Shown piece after piece: positions 53,707 to 62,056 of a DNA stretch of 64,000 bases; the stretch's first letter is position 1; each line of letters opens with the position of its first letter. The position numbers and the translations under genes were made by a program. Under the pieces are notes generated by a model. It did no database searches. It was not told the origin of the DNA and worked only from the letters and a program-made list of their open reading frames with translations. The stretch lies in NCBI GenBank assembly GCA_016712445.1, contig JADJRB010000001.1, forward strand, positions 806,001 to 870,000, read 5' to 3'. The stretch is from Acidobacteriota bacterium (GTDB lineage: Bacteria > Pseudomonadota > Alphaproteobacteria > Caulobacterales > Hyphomonadaceae).

Positions 53707-54606
53707 ATGGATGTCCTGCCTGCTTTCCTGTCCCATCTCGGGAATGAGCGCCGAATGGCGCAGAAGACCGTCGAGGCCTACGGCTCCGACCTTGCAGCCT
53801 TTTTCGGATTCATGCGCCAGCATCTCGGCGGAGAGCCCGGGCTGAAGGCGCTCTCGCGCCTCAAGGCGCGCGACATTCGTGCCTACCTGGCCGCACGCCG
53901 CCGGGACGGCCTTTCGGACGCCTCGATTGCGCGGTTGCTCTCGTCGATCAAGGCACTCTATCGCTGGCTCAGCCGTGCACACGGAATCGAGAATGCCGAG
54001 ATCGGCTACCTCCAGGGTCCGCGCCGCGCCCCTCGCCTGCCCCGTCCGGTGTCGGTCGAAGCGGCGAAGGACATCCTGCACGAAGCCGATACCGAACCGG
54101 ACGCCGAACCCTGGATCGCTGCGCGTGACGTGGCTGTCCTGTCGCTCCTGTATGGCGGGGGTCTGCGGATATCGGAAGCACTGAGCCTGACGGGCGCTCA
54201 TTTGCCGGCGCCTGAACGCCTCCGGGTAACCGGCAAGGGCGGCAAGGTCCGGATCGTGCCCCTGATCGCAGCCGTGCGGGATGCAGTCGACGCCTATGCC
54301 AAGCTGTGCCCCTATGCCCTGACGAAGTCCGGCGCCTTGTTCCGGGGCGCCAAGGGAGGACCGCTCAGCCCACGGATCATCCAGGGGCGGATGCAGGTGC
54401 TGCGCGGAGTCCTGGGGCTGCCGGAGACGGCCACGCCGCACGCCTTGCGCCATGCCTTCGCGACGCACCTGCTCGCCAACGGCGCCGACCTGCGTGCAAT
54501 CCAGACCCTGCTCGGCCACGCCTCGCTGTCGACCACGCAGGTCTATACCGGTGTCGATTCCAGCCGCCTGCGGGCGGTGCATGCCGCGGCGCATCCGCGG
54601 GCCTGA
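53707..54606 (+). CDS. xerC: Tyrosine recombinase XerC (likely)
   Basis: 299 residues. SAM-like N-terminal domain (residues 1-95), then the catalytic domain with Arg154 (GGGLRISEALSL), Lys180 (GKGGK), His245 and Arg248 (HALRHAFATHLL), His271 (LGHASLSTT) and the nucleophile Tyr280. The wording of the GGGLRISEA and HASLSTTQVYT blocks and the ending HPRA fit alphaproteobacterial XerC better than XerD. It resolves chromosome dimers at dif with its partner. There is no adjacent attachment site or element gene, so it is not an integrase. Confidence 0.85.
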   Translation: MDVLPAFLSHLGNERRMAQKTVEAYGSDLAAFFGFMRQHLGGEPGLKALSRLKARDIRAYLAARRRDGLSDASIARLLSSIKALYRWLSRAHGIENAEIGYLQGPRRAPRLPRPVSVEAAKDILHEADTEPDAEPWIAARDVAVLSLLYGGGLRISEALSLTGAHLPAPERLRVTGKGGKVRIVPLIAAVRDAVDAYAKLCPYALTKSGALFRGAKGGPLSPRIIQGRMQVLRGVLGLPETATPHALRHAFATHLLANGADLRAIQTLLGHASLSTTQVYTGVDSSRLRAVHAAAHPRA

Positions 54607-54609
54607 CCT

Positions 54610-55782
54610 TCAGGGGCTGATGGCGGCCGTGATTGCATCTGCGAGCAGGCGGCCGCTCGGTGTCAGGCGCAGTTCGGCGCCCGACAACTCGGCCCAACCC
54701 TTCTCGATGAACACCGCGATCTTGTCGCGCGCCACTGTATCGCCGGACACGGTCTCGACCCGGCGAAGGTCAATGCCCTCAGCCGCCCGCAGACCCATTG
54801 CCAGCAACTCGCGGGCGATCTCGACGGGCTCGAGCTGCGCCGCTTCGCCCCAACCGTTCTGCAGGGCCTGCACGTTTGCCGAATAGGCATCCGGCCTGCG
54901 CTCCGCTTCGCTGGCATAGCGCCGTCCGCCCACGGTGAGACGGCCGTGCGCACCCGGGCCGACCCCGATCCAGTCACCGCCGCGCCAATAGGTCAGGTTG
55001 TGCCGCGACTGGTGCGCCGCTCCCGCCGCGTGATTGGACACTTCATAGGCCGGAAGGCCCGCCTTCGCCGTGACGCTCTGCGTCAGTTCATAGAGATCCG
55101 CCTGCGCATCATCGTGCATCGGCTCAAGGTCGCCCCGCTTCACGGCAAGGCCGAACGGCGTTTTCGGCTCGAACGTCAGTTCATAAAGGGAGAGGTGCGG
55201 CGCGCCGAGCGCCAGCGCATCCGTCAGTTCGGCTTCCCAGCTTGCAGGGCTCTGACCAGGCCGGGCATAGATCAGGTCGATCGACACGGACGGAAAAACC
55301 ATCAGTGCACGCCGTACGGCCTGCGCCGCCGAGGCGGCGTCATGGTCACGCCCGAGGAAGGCGAGCGACGCGTCGCGCAGCGACTGCACACCAATGGAGA
55401 GGCGTGTCACCCCTGCCCGCTGGAGGCCCGTCAGGTCTGCGCGCAGCACATCATTCGGATTGGCTTCCAGCGTGATCTCCGCGCCGCGCTTGATGCCGAA
55501 ACTCTCGGACGCCGCGAGCAGGATGCTGCCGAGTTCGTCCGGCCTGAGCAATGCCGGCGTGCCGCCGCCGAAATAGATCGTGTCGAGCGCGCCGTGCTCG
55601 GGCAGGCGCGGCTTGTGCGCCTGCACATCTGCCGCGATCGCGGCGACGAGCGGCGCGCTGTCGCGGTCCTTGGCGGCGTAGACGTTGAAATCACAATACG
55701 GGCAGATGCGGGTGCAGTACGGCCAGTGCACGTACAGTCCGAAGCCGAAATGCGGGCCGAAAGGCGCAGGTGCACGGGTCAC
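54610..55782 (-). CDS. hemW: Radical-SAM heme chaperone HemW
   Basis: 390 residues. The radical-SAM site is YVHWPYCTRICPYCDFN (CxxxCxxC) and YFGGGTPALL follows. GVQSLRDASLAFLGRDH and YELTFEPKTPF are further HemW boxes. It was long labelled coproporphyrinogen oxidase but lacks residues needed for that reaction. The start overlaps the rdgB stop as ATGA. Ends 3 bp after xerC on the other strand. Confidence 0.93.
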   Translation of the reverse strand: MTRAPAPFGPHFGFGLYVHWPYCTRICPYCDFNVYAAKDRDSAPLVAAIAADVQAHKPRLPEHGALDTIYFGGGTPALLRPDELGSILLAASESFGIKRGAEITLEANPNDVLRADLTGLQRAGVTRLSIGVQSLRDASLAFLGRDHDAASAAQAVRRALMVFPSVSIDLIYARPGQSPASWEAELTDALALGAPHLSLYELTFEPKTPFGLAVKRGDLEPMHDDAQADLYELTQSVTAKAGLPAYEVSNHAAGAAHQSRHNLTYWRGGDWIGVGPGAHGRLTVGGRRYASEAERRPDAYSANVQALQNGWGEAAQLEPVEIARELLAMGLRAAEGIDLRRVETVSGDTVARDKIAVFIEKGWAELSGAELRLTPSGRLLADAITAAISP

Positions 55783-56396
55783 GGCAGCAGCGCCGCCCGC
55801 AGTTTCTTCACTGCATCTGCGCGGTGGCTCATGGCATGTTTCCGGTCCGGGTCCATTTCGCCGAAGGTCTGCGTTTCGCCGTCAGCAATAAACACCGGAT
55901 CATAACCGAAGCCGCGTTCGCCGCGCGGCGGCCAGACCAGGTGGCCATGCACCTCCCCTTCAAACACGGCTTCCTGCCCGTCCGGCCAGACAACGGCCAG
56001 CGCGCAGACGAACCTGGCCGACCGGTCAGCCGACCCGGTTGCCTTCAACGCGGCCTCGACCCGCTCCATCGCCCGCATGAAATCGCGCGGTTCCCCGGCC
56101 CAGCGGGCGGAGTAGATGCCCGGCTCCCCGCCCAGCGCGGAGACGGCCAGGCCTGAATCGTCGGACAAGGCCGGAAGGCCCGAAACCGCAACAGCCGCCC
56201 GTGCCTTGAGCAGGGCATTTCCCGCAAAAGTTGTTTCGGTCTCCTCGGGCTCTTCAAGTCCAAGGTCGAGGGCCGAAACCACGTCGAACCCGTGCGGCTC
56301 GAACAAGGCTTTCAGTTCTTCGACCTTTCCGCGGTTGTGGGTGGCCGCCAGAAGGCGCCCGGGCGCGAGCCGGAGGGACGTTTCAGCTGTTTTCAC
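55779..56396 (-). CDS. rdgB: Non-canonical purine NTP pyrophosphatase RdgB
   Basis: 205 residues. It hydrolyses dITP/XTP. Signatures are LLAATHNRGKVEELKALF at the N-terminus, EETFAGNALLKA-like TTFAGNALLKARAAV, LSDDSGLAVSALGGEPGIYSARWAG and GFGYDPVFI. rdgB-hemW is the common pair; rph, normally just before rdgB, is 2.8 kb away here. Confidence 0.95.
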   Translation of the reverse strand: MKTAETSLRLAPGRLLAATHNRGKVEELKALFEPHGFDVVSALDLGLEEPEETETTFAGNALLKARAAVAVSGLPALSDDSGLAVSALGGEPGIYSARWAGEPRDFMRAMERVEAALKATGSADRSARFVCALAVVWPDGQEAVFEGEVHGHLVWPPRGERGFGYDPVFIADGETQTFGEMDPDRKHAMSHRADAVKKLRAALLP

Positions 56397-56507
56397 GAGC
56401 AGTATGGCTCCATTCTTGCGTTGTGCGCGAACTCATATATCGTTATTCGGTAATTTTGGGACATTGCTGCGGCATGCCCCTGCTTCATGAACCATCAAGG
56501 ATAGAGG

Positions 56508-57053
56508 GTGAAAAGACTAGGCATGCCCCGCACCGGACACAACTCCATGGCTGAGATCATGAACGTGCTTGTCACGGTCGCGATGTGGGTCGTGGGCGCA
56601 ATGGGCGTCATCGGCATCCCGGTCCTCGCAATCGGCCTGACTGCCAGCCTCTCCGGTGGAAGTACCGAATTCTATGGCATGAAGGCACTGGCGGACGGCG
56701 TCATGCCTGGCCAGCTGGTGATCGGCCTTGCGGGTCTCACGGTGATCGTGCCGGGCGTGATCTTCATCTGCCTCCAGCTGCGCCGCATCTTGTTCACCCT
56801 TGCCGACGGCGACCCCTTCGTACCCGAGAACGCGCGGCGCCTCTCCAGCATCGGCATCGCCATCGCCGTCATGGAACTCCTGCGCATCGCAACCGTAGTG
56901 ATCGTCAGCACGGTGCCGAAACTTGTCGGCGACGAACCGCCACGCTTGTCGACTCAGTTCATACTGTGGATCTCGGTTGCAGCGTTGTTTGTGCTTTCCC
57001 AAGTTTTCCGTGAAGGCACCCGCCTGCGCGACGAAGAAAAAATGACGATCTGA
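56508..57053 (+). CDS. DUF2975 family membrane protein
   Basis: 181 residues from GTG 56508 (AAGGA six bases upstream); an ATG at 56523 is an alternative. Four membrane helices: IMNVLVTVAMWVVGAMGVIG, LVIGLAGLTVIVPGVIFICL, IGIAIAVMELLRIATVVIV and LSTQFILWISVAALFVLSQVF. DUF2975 has the pattern 'NA.RL...G'(PENARRLSSIG). It is coupled to a Xre-type regulator, a frequent pair. Confidence 0.82.
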   Translation: MKRLGMPRTGHNSMAEIMNVLVTVAMWVVGAMGVIGIPVLAIGLTASLSGGSTEFYGMKALADGVMPGQLVIGLAGLTVIVPGVIFICLQLRRILFTLADGDPFVPENARRLSSIGIAIAVMELLRIATVVIVSTVPKLVGDEPPRLSTQFILWISVAALFVLSQVFREGTRLRDEEKMTI

Positions 57054-57069
57054 GGAGCGCTCCCAAGCC

Positions 57070-57309
57070 ATGACCATCCGCGTTACCCTCGACCGAGTGC
57101 TGCTGGAGCGACGCATGTCGCTGACCGAACTATCAGAGCGCGTGGGCGTCACCCTCGCCAACCTTTCGATCCTGAAAACCGGCAAGGCCAAGGCCATCCG
57201 CTTCTCGACGCTCGAGGCGCTGTGCCGCGAGCTCAAGTGCCAGCCCGGTGACATCCTGGTCTTCGATACCGAAGACGAAGAGGGCGAACGGCGCGTCGCC
57301 GCGGAGTAA
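57070..57309 (+). CDS. Small Xre/YozG-like HTH regulator
   Basis: 79 residues. MTIRVTLDRVLLERRMSLTELSERVGVTLANLSILKTGKAKAIRFSTLEALCRELKCQPGDIL is a complete five-helix HTH of the Cro/CI family, of the short YozG type. It starts 17 bp after the DUF2975 gene and presumably regulates it; the family is commonly linked with DUF2975. Confidence 0.85.
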   Translation: MTIRVTLDRVLLERRMSLTELSERVGVTLANLSILKTGKAKAIRFSTLEALCRELKCQPGDILVFDTEDEEGERRVAAE

Positions 57310-57507
57310 TCCGGCGGTGTTTCGCTGCGTGTTCAGCGACCCAACCTGAAAATTAAACCTGCTGCAGCCCGTTCCAGCCGCAACCTGTTGTGCTTGCCGC
57401 AGCTTGAGACGCATTCGCATTGGCGGTGCCAGGAGAATGGGCTTCCACTTGGACGGAAATTCCGGCATTCTGAATCCCTGTCGATCACCGTTACCGTTTG
57501 CAAGATC

Positions 57508-58248
57508 ATGGGGCCGAAAGGCGAATCAGAATCCTTCGAGCGATTGCGCGGCGTCCTTGCGACCGCGACGGACATCAATGCGATCCGGTTCGCGATGAAT
57601 TCCTACCTGAACATGGTGGGGTCGACGATGTCGAGCTACTACCACTATCCGCCCATCGGCGCGTCGGATTTCGGTCCCGAGATACAGGTCTACACACATG
57701 GCTTCCCGGCCGAGTGGGTAGAGCTTTACCGTTCCCGGAACTACCTGCAGACCGACCCGATGCCGAAGGTTGCGGCCACTCAGACCCGGCCTTTTGTCTG
57801 GTCGGACATCGAGAAGCTCGCCGCTCTGAGTGACGCCGAACGCAAGTACCTGGCGGAAGCCCGCAAGGCCGGCTTCGGCAACGGCCTCGCCGTTCCGGTG
57901 TTCGGGCCGCACGGACGCAACGGCTACTTCGCCATCGGCTTCGGTCCGGACGGCGTGATTCCGCCCGACGCCATCATCTCCGAAATCCATTGGGCCTGCC
58001 AGGCAGTACACCTGAAGTTCTGCGACCTGATCCTGCGTACCCTGCCCGGCGCCGTGACGCTCTCGGACCGGGAGCGCCAGATCCTCGGCTTCGTGGTTCG
58101 CGGCCTCTCCAACCAGATGATCGCCTCGCGGCTCAACATCTCGACCAACACCGTCGACACCTATGTGCGCCGCTGCTTTGGCAAGCTGGAGGTCAACGAC
58201 CGGGTCACCGCCGGCCTGAGGGGCTTGGCGCTCGGGCTGGTTGCCTGA
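57508..58248 (+). CDS. LuxR-family regulator with autoinducer-binding domain (solo)
   Basis: 246 residues from ATG 57508. The N-terminal autoinducer-binding domain keeps the six acyl-homoserine-lactone marker residues in order: Trp70 and Tyr74 (EWVELYRSR), Asp83-Pro84 (TDPMP), Trp98 (FVWSD) and a later Gly. The C-terminal HTH is LSDRERQILGFVVRGLSNQMIASRLNIS. No luxI is present in the window, so it is a solo. It may answer exogenous or unlinked acyl-HSL. Neighbouring genes do not hint at a target. Confidence 0.85.
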   Translation: MGPKGESESFERLRGVLATATDINAIRFAMNSYLNMVGSTMSSYYHYPPIGASDFGPEIQVYTHGFPAEWVELYRSRNYLQTDPMPKVAATQTRPFVWSDIEKLAALSDAERKYLAEARKAGFGNGLAVPVFGPHGRNGYFAIGFGPDGVIPPDAIISEIHWACQAVHLKFCDLILRTLPGAVTLSDRERQILGFVVRGLSNQMIASRLNISTNTVDTYVRRCFGKLEVNDRVTAGLRGLALGLVA

Positions 58249-58323
58249 ACGACAGCATGTCGCAGCCAGAATGTGACCGGTGTCATGGATTCCCGTGGCA
58301 AGCGAAGTTCTCGCAAGGATTAC

Positions 58324-58644
58324 ATGGCCGGCATGAACTGGATTCACGTGATAAATGAAGAGCTTCCGCGCCTGCGGCTGTACGCGTCGGCTGCCCTCGG
58401 CAGCCCGGCGGAAGGCGATCTCGCGGTCGAAGCGGCGCTCGGCGACTTGTTCGAGTCCTATCTGGGCGCAGGCCCGGACCGCGCCTTGTTGTTCCGCCTG
58501 CTCGACCGGCAGGCTCGTCCGTTGTCGGACCATTCGTCGAGCGAACGCATCGAGCTGCTCAAGCATGTCTGCGGTTTCTGCGATGATGAAGCCCACGGCA
58601 TCGCCCAGTGGGACACACTGGCGCCGCTCCGCTCTGCGGGCTGA
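58324..58644 (+). CDS. Small protein resembling the sigma-like domain of PhyR
   Basis: 106 residues from ATG 58324 (AAGGA upstream). HVINEELPRLRLYASAALGSPAEGDLAVEAALGDLFE looks like sigma region 2 as found at the start of PhyR and ECF factors ('LPRLRRYAR.L.G....D..V...L'). No region 4 and no receiver domain are present. The homology is by eye and weak. It sits between the LuxR solo and CreA. Confidence 0.5.
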   Translation: MAGMNWIHVINEELPRLRLYASAALGSPAEGDLAVEAALGDLFESYLGAGPDRALLFRLLDRQARPLSDHSSSERIELLKHVCGFCDDEAHGIAQWDTLAPLRSAG

Positions 58645-58710
58645 CCGCCCTTTTCACTGCATCCGGGCATCCGGCGGGAACGCGGCAATACCCGCGCGCG
58701 TTGAGCGGCG

Positions 58711-59208
58711 ATGAAACACATACCCGCTCTTGCCAGCCTGCTCGCCGCTTGTGCTCTCGCCGCGTGCGGCAATGGCAGTCCGGAAGTCGGCGAGTTCAAG
58801 AACGACTGGTCCGGCAACGAGATCAAGATCATCCAGCTGAGCGATCCGAAGGTCGACGGCGTCGTCTGCCATCTGGCGCACTTCGACCGCGGCGTATGGG
58901 ACCGTCTCGGCAAGGGCAACTGGTTCGAGAACCCGTCGAACTCCTCGATTTCCTGTCTTCAGTCCGGCCCGATCACCATCGGCCGGATCGACCTCGACAA
59001 GTCTGGCGAAGAAGTCTTCGACCAGAGCCAGAGCCTGGTGTTCAAGCAACTCGCCGTGCGCCGCATCTATGACGCCGGCACCGACAGCCTGATGTACGTC
59101 TCCTTCAGCCGTACGATCGTCGACGGCTCGGCGAAGATGAGCCTCTCGACCGTTCCGCTCTATGGCCGGGACGTCACGTGGACGCAGGGCAAGCCCGCGC
59201 CCGGCTGA
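58711..59208 (+). CDS. creA: CreA family lipoprotein
   Basis: 165 residues. Signal peptide with LAAC (Cys19). The CreA domain is full: VGEFKNDWSGNEIKIIQLSDPKVDGVVCHLAHFDRG, SISCLQSGPITIG, and VFKQLAVRRIYDAG. Family members are exported; function not understood. It ends 3 bp before the converging rph gene. Confidence 0.92.
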   Translation: MKHIPALASLLAACALAACGNGSPEVGEFKNDWSGNEIKIIQLSDPKVDGVVCHLAHFDRGVWDRLGKGNWFENPSNSSISCLQSGPITIGRIDLDKSGEEVFDQSQSLVFKQLAVRRIYDAGTDSLMYVSFSRTIVDGSAKMSLSTVPLYGRDVTWTQGKPAPG

Positions 59209-59211
59209 TGC

Positions 59212-59937
59212 CTAGCCAAGGGCCGCACGCTGCGCCGCGAACAGCTGGTTGCAGCCGAGTTCGGCCAGTCGCAGCATCTCTTCGAGTTCGGCGCGTCCCA
59301 TCGGGCGGGCTTCGCCGGTGCCCTGCACTTCGATGAAGCCGCCATCCGAACTCATCACCACGTTCATGTCGGCCTCGCCGGACGAATCCTCCGGATAGTC
59401 GACATCCAGCACGGGATGGTTCTGGAACAACCCGACCGAAATGGCGGCCGCCTGCTTCTGCACCGGGTCTGCCTTGATGACCCCTTCCCGCTGCAGGTAC
59501 TTGCAGGCGAGGGCGAGCGCGACGAAGCCGCCGGTGATCGAGGCCGTACGCGTGCCGCCATCGGCCTGCACCACGTCACAGTCGATGGTGATCGTGTTTT
59601 CGCCGAGCGCGGCAAGGTCGATCACGGAGCGCATTGAGCGGCCAATCAGACGCTGGATTTCCTGCGTACGGCCAGACTGCTTGCCCTGCGCGGCTTCGCG
59701 GCGCCCGCGCGTGTGGGTGGCGCGGGGCAGCATGCCGTACTCGCCGGTCACCCAGCCCTCGCCCTTGCCTTTCATCCAGCCCGGCACACCCTTTTCCCAA
59801 CTGGCCGTGCAGAGGACGTGGGTGTGGCCGAACTTGGCGAGGCAGGATCCCTCGGCATACCGGGTCACACCGGTCTCGAGGGAAATCGGGCGCAGGGCGT
59901 CAAATGCGCGTCCGGACGGACGGATCAGGCTGGGCAT
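59212..59937 (-). CDS. rph: Ribonuclease PH
   Basis: 241 residues. MPSLIRPSGRAFDALRPISLE, VLCTASWEKGVP and GYGMLPRATHTRGRRE-like EYGMLPRATHTRGRREA are RNase PH signatures; TIDCDVVQADGGTRTASITGGFVAL follows. It trims tRNA 3' ends with phosphate. Normally next to rdgB-hemW; here separated from rdgB by 2.8 kb of plus-strand genes. Confidence 0.97.
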   Translation of the reverse strand: MPSLIRPSGRAFDALRPISLETGVTRYAEGSCLAKFGHTHVLCTASWEKGVPGWMKGKGEGWVTGEYGMLPRATHTRGRREAAQGKQSGRTQEIQRLIGRSMRSVIDLAALGENTITIDCDVVQADGGTRTASITGGFVALALACKYLQREGVIKADPVQKQAAAISVGLFQNHPVLDVDYPEDSSGEADMNVVMSSDGGFIEVQGTGEARPMGRAELEEMLRLAELGCNQLFAAQRAALG

Positions 59938-60026
59938 GGTACGGAATCCTTATAGGTTCGGGCCTGATTTGCGGGTTTTGTGCAGCGTGTCCAGCCAAAG
60001 GGTGCGCTGAAGGAGTGGGGTCAGGT

Positions 60027-61697
60027 ATGGCGAGTGACATCGAAATTGCCCGCGCGGCGAAGAAACGGCCGATAAGCGAGATCGCCGCGGCCATGGGCAT
60101 CCCGGCCGAAGAGCTGATCCCCTATGGCCACGACAAGGCAAAGGTGTCGGCCCGCCACATCCGCCATCTGCGCCCCCAGACGCTTGGAAAGCTGATCCTC
60201 GTCACCGCCATCAGCCCGACCGCCGCCGGCGAAGGCAAGACGACGACGTCGGTCGGCCTGGCCGATGCCTTGAACCGGATCGGGCAGAAGACCCTGCTCT
60301 GCCTGCGCGAGCCTTCCCTTGGCCCCTGCTTCGGCATGAAAGGCGGCGCGACGGGCGGCGGCCTCTCGCAGGTCATCCCGATGGACGAGATCAACCTGCA
60401 TTTCACCGGCGACTTCCACGCCATCACATCGGCACACAACCTGCTCGCCGCGATGGTCGAGAACCACATCCACTGGCATCACTCACCGGAGATTGATCCC
60501 GTGCGGATCACCTGGCGGCGCGTGCTGGACATCAACGACCGCAGCCTGCGCAACGTGATCACGGGCCTCGGCGGCCCGGCCAACGGCATACCGTCCGAAT
60601 CCGGTTTCGACATCACGGTCGCCTCCGAAGTGATGGCCATCCTCTGCCTTGCGCGTGACGCCGCCGATCTCGAAGCGCGCCTGTCGCGCATCATCGTCGG
60701 CTATACACGTGACCGGGTCGCCGTGACCGCCGCCGACATCAAGGCCGTCGGCGCGATGATGGTGCTGCTCAAGGATGCAATGCAACCGAACCTTGTGCAG
60801 ACGCTGGAAAACAATCCCTGCCTCATTCATGGCGGCCCGTTTGCTAACATCGCACATGGCTGCAATTCGGTGATCGCCACGCGCGCCGCGCTGCACATGA
60901 GCGACTATGTCGTCACCGAAGCCGGTTTCGGGGCGGACCTTGGCGCCGAGAAGTTTCTGAACATCAAATGCCGGCAGGCAAACCTGGTGCCCGACGCCGC
61001 CGTGCTGGTGGCGACGGTCCGTGCACTGAAGATGCAGGGCGGTCTAGCCAAGGATGACCTGGCAACGGTAAGCTACAGCGCGCTGGAGGCCGGTCTCTCA
61101 AACCTCGGGCGGCATATCGAGAACCTGCGCCAGTTCGGTCTGCCTGTGGTCGTCGCCGTAAACCGCTTCACAACAGACACGTCCGGCGAGATTGCGGCGA
61201 TCGAAGCCTATTGCGGCCGGCTGGGCGTTCCGGTCGCGCTGTGCACGCACTGGGCCGAAGGCGGGCGCGGCGCCGAGGCGCTGGCGAAGGCGGTGGTCGA
61301 ACTCACAGCGCAGCGCCGCGAGCCGTTTACCCTTCTGTACCCGGACGACATGCCCCTGTTCGAGAAGATCGAGACTGTGGCCAAGCGTATCTACCGGGCC
61401 GGCCGGGTCGAGACGACCCGCACCGTGCGAAACCAGCTGCAAGCCTGGGAACGCGACGGCTTCGGCAACCTGCCTGTCTGCATGGCGAAGACGCAGTACA
61501 GTTTCTCCACCGACCCTGCCCTTCTGGGGGCGCCGGAAGGCCATGTGGTGCGCTTGCGCGAAGTACGCCTGTCGGCCGGCGCCGGGTTCGTGGCGGCGAT
61601 CTGCGGGGACATCATGACCATGCCGGGCCTGCCGCGCCATCCGGCGGCCGAGCACATGCACCTGAATGCGGCCGGCCAGATCGAGGGGCTGAGCTGA
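60027..61697 (+). CDS. fhs: Formate-tetrahydrofolate ligase
   Basis: 556 residues from ATG 60027. The P-loop is SPTAAGEGKTTTSVGL, and LREPSLGPCFGMKGGATGGG, FTGDFHAIT and VTEAGFGADLGAEKFLNIKCR are the FTHFS blocks. It makes 10-formyl-THF from formate and ATP, an alternative to FolD at 4.2 kb. The two are not linked. The frame is open upstream but that portion is antisense to rph. Confidence 0.97.
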   Translation: MASDIEIARAAKKRPISEIAAAMGIPAEELIPYGHDKAKVSARHIRHLRPQTLGKLILVTAISPTAAGEGKTTTSVGLADALNRIGQKTLLCLREPSLGPCFGMKGGATGGGLSQVIPMDEINLHFTGDFHAITSAHNLLAAMVENHIHWHHSPEIDPVRITWRRVLDINDRSLRNVITGLGGPANGIPSESGFDITVASEVMAILCLARDAADLEARLSRIIVGYTRDRVAVTAADIKAVGAMMVLLKDAMQPNLVQTLENNPCLIHGGPFANIAHGCNSVIATRAALHMSDYVVTEAGFGADLGAEKFLNIKCRQANLVPDAAVLVATVRALKMQGGLAKDDLATVSYSALEAGLSNLGRHIENLRQFGLPVVVAVNRFTTDTSGEIAAIEAYCGRLGVPVALCTHWAEGGRGAEALAKAVVELTAQRREPFTLLYPDDMPLFEKIETVAKRIYRAGRVETTRTVRNQLQAWERDGFGNLPVCMAKTQYSFSTDPALLGAPEGHVVRLREVRLSAGAGFVAAICGDIMTMPGLPRHPAAEHMHLNAAGQIEGLS

Positions 61698-61724
61698 GGT
61701 TATTTAGCCAAAGTTCGAAATAGC

Positions 61725-61753
61725 TTGACGCTCATTAGCATTATTGCTAATTA
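61725..61753 (+). promoter_or_regulatory. sdpR promoter with overlapping inverted-repeat operator
   Basis: TTGACG (61725-61730) and TAATTA (61748-61753) are spaced 17 bp. ATTAGCA (61734-61740) and TGCTAAT (61745-61751) make a perfect 7-bp inverted repeat with 4 bp between, covering the spacer and the -10. It fits an autorepressor such as SdpR. The -10 ends only 6 bp before the ATG at 61760, so the main transcript may be leaderless. Confidence 0.7.
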
Positions 61754-61759
61754 GAGGGC

Positions 61760-62056
61760 ATGGAAAATACCGTGTTCAAAGCCCTGGCCCATCCGGCACG
61801 CCGGCAGGTGCTGGCGATGCTGCGCAAGGGCCCCCGCCTCGCCGGCGATCTGGCGGCGGAGTTCGAGGCCAGCTGGCCGACAATGAGCCGTCACCTCGCG
61901 GTGCTCAAGGAGGCGGACCTGATCACCGCCGAGCGGCAGGGCAACCAGATCCTCTACCGCGTCAACACCAGCGTCCTCGAGGACGCCGCCTCTGCCCTGC
62001 TCGGCCTGCTTGGCCGGGACGAGGGCGATGATGGATTGAAGGAAGCTGCCGAATGA
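61760..62056 (+). CDS. sdpR: ArsR/SdpR family autorepressor
   Basis: 98 residues. FKALAHPARRQVLAMLRKGPRLAGDLAAEFEASWPTMSRHLAVLKEADLI is the winged-helix HTH of ArsR family without metal-binding Cys or His pairs, which is the SdpR type. It is coupled to the SdpI gene with ATGA, and an inverted repeat overlaps its promoter. Confidence 0.9.
   Translation: MENTVFKALAHPARRQVLAMLRKGPRLAGDLAAEFEASWPTMSRHLAVLKEADLITAERQGNQILYRVNTSVLEDAASALLGLLGRDEGDDGLKEAAE

Noticed and set aside
53707..54606. Tyrosine recombinase as integrase of a mobile element
   Set aside because: No att repeats, tRNA gene or cargo genes lie beside it, and its motifs and ending fit chromosomal XerC.
57310..57507. lux-box upstream of the LuxR solo
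   Set aside because: ACCTGCTGCAGC-like stretches are present but show no convincing 18-20 bp dyad.
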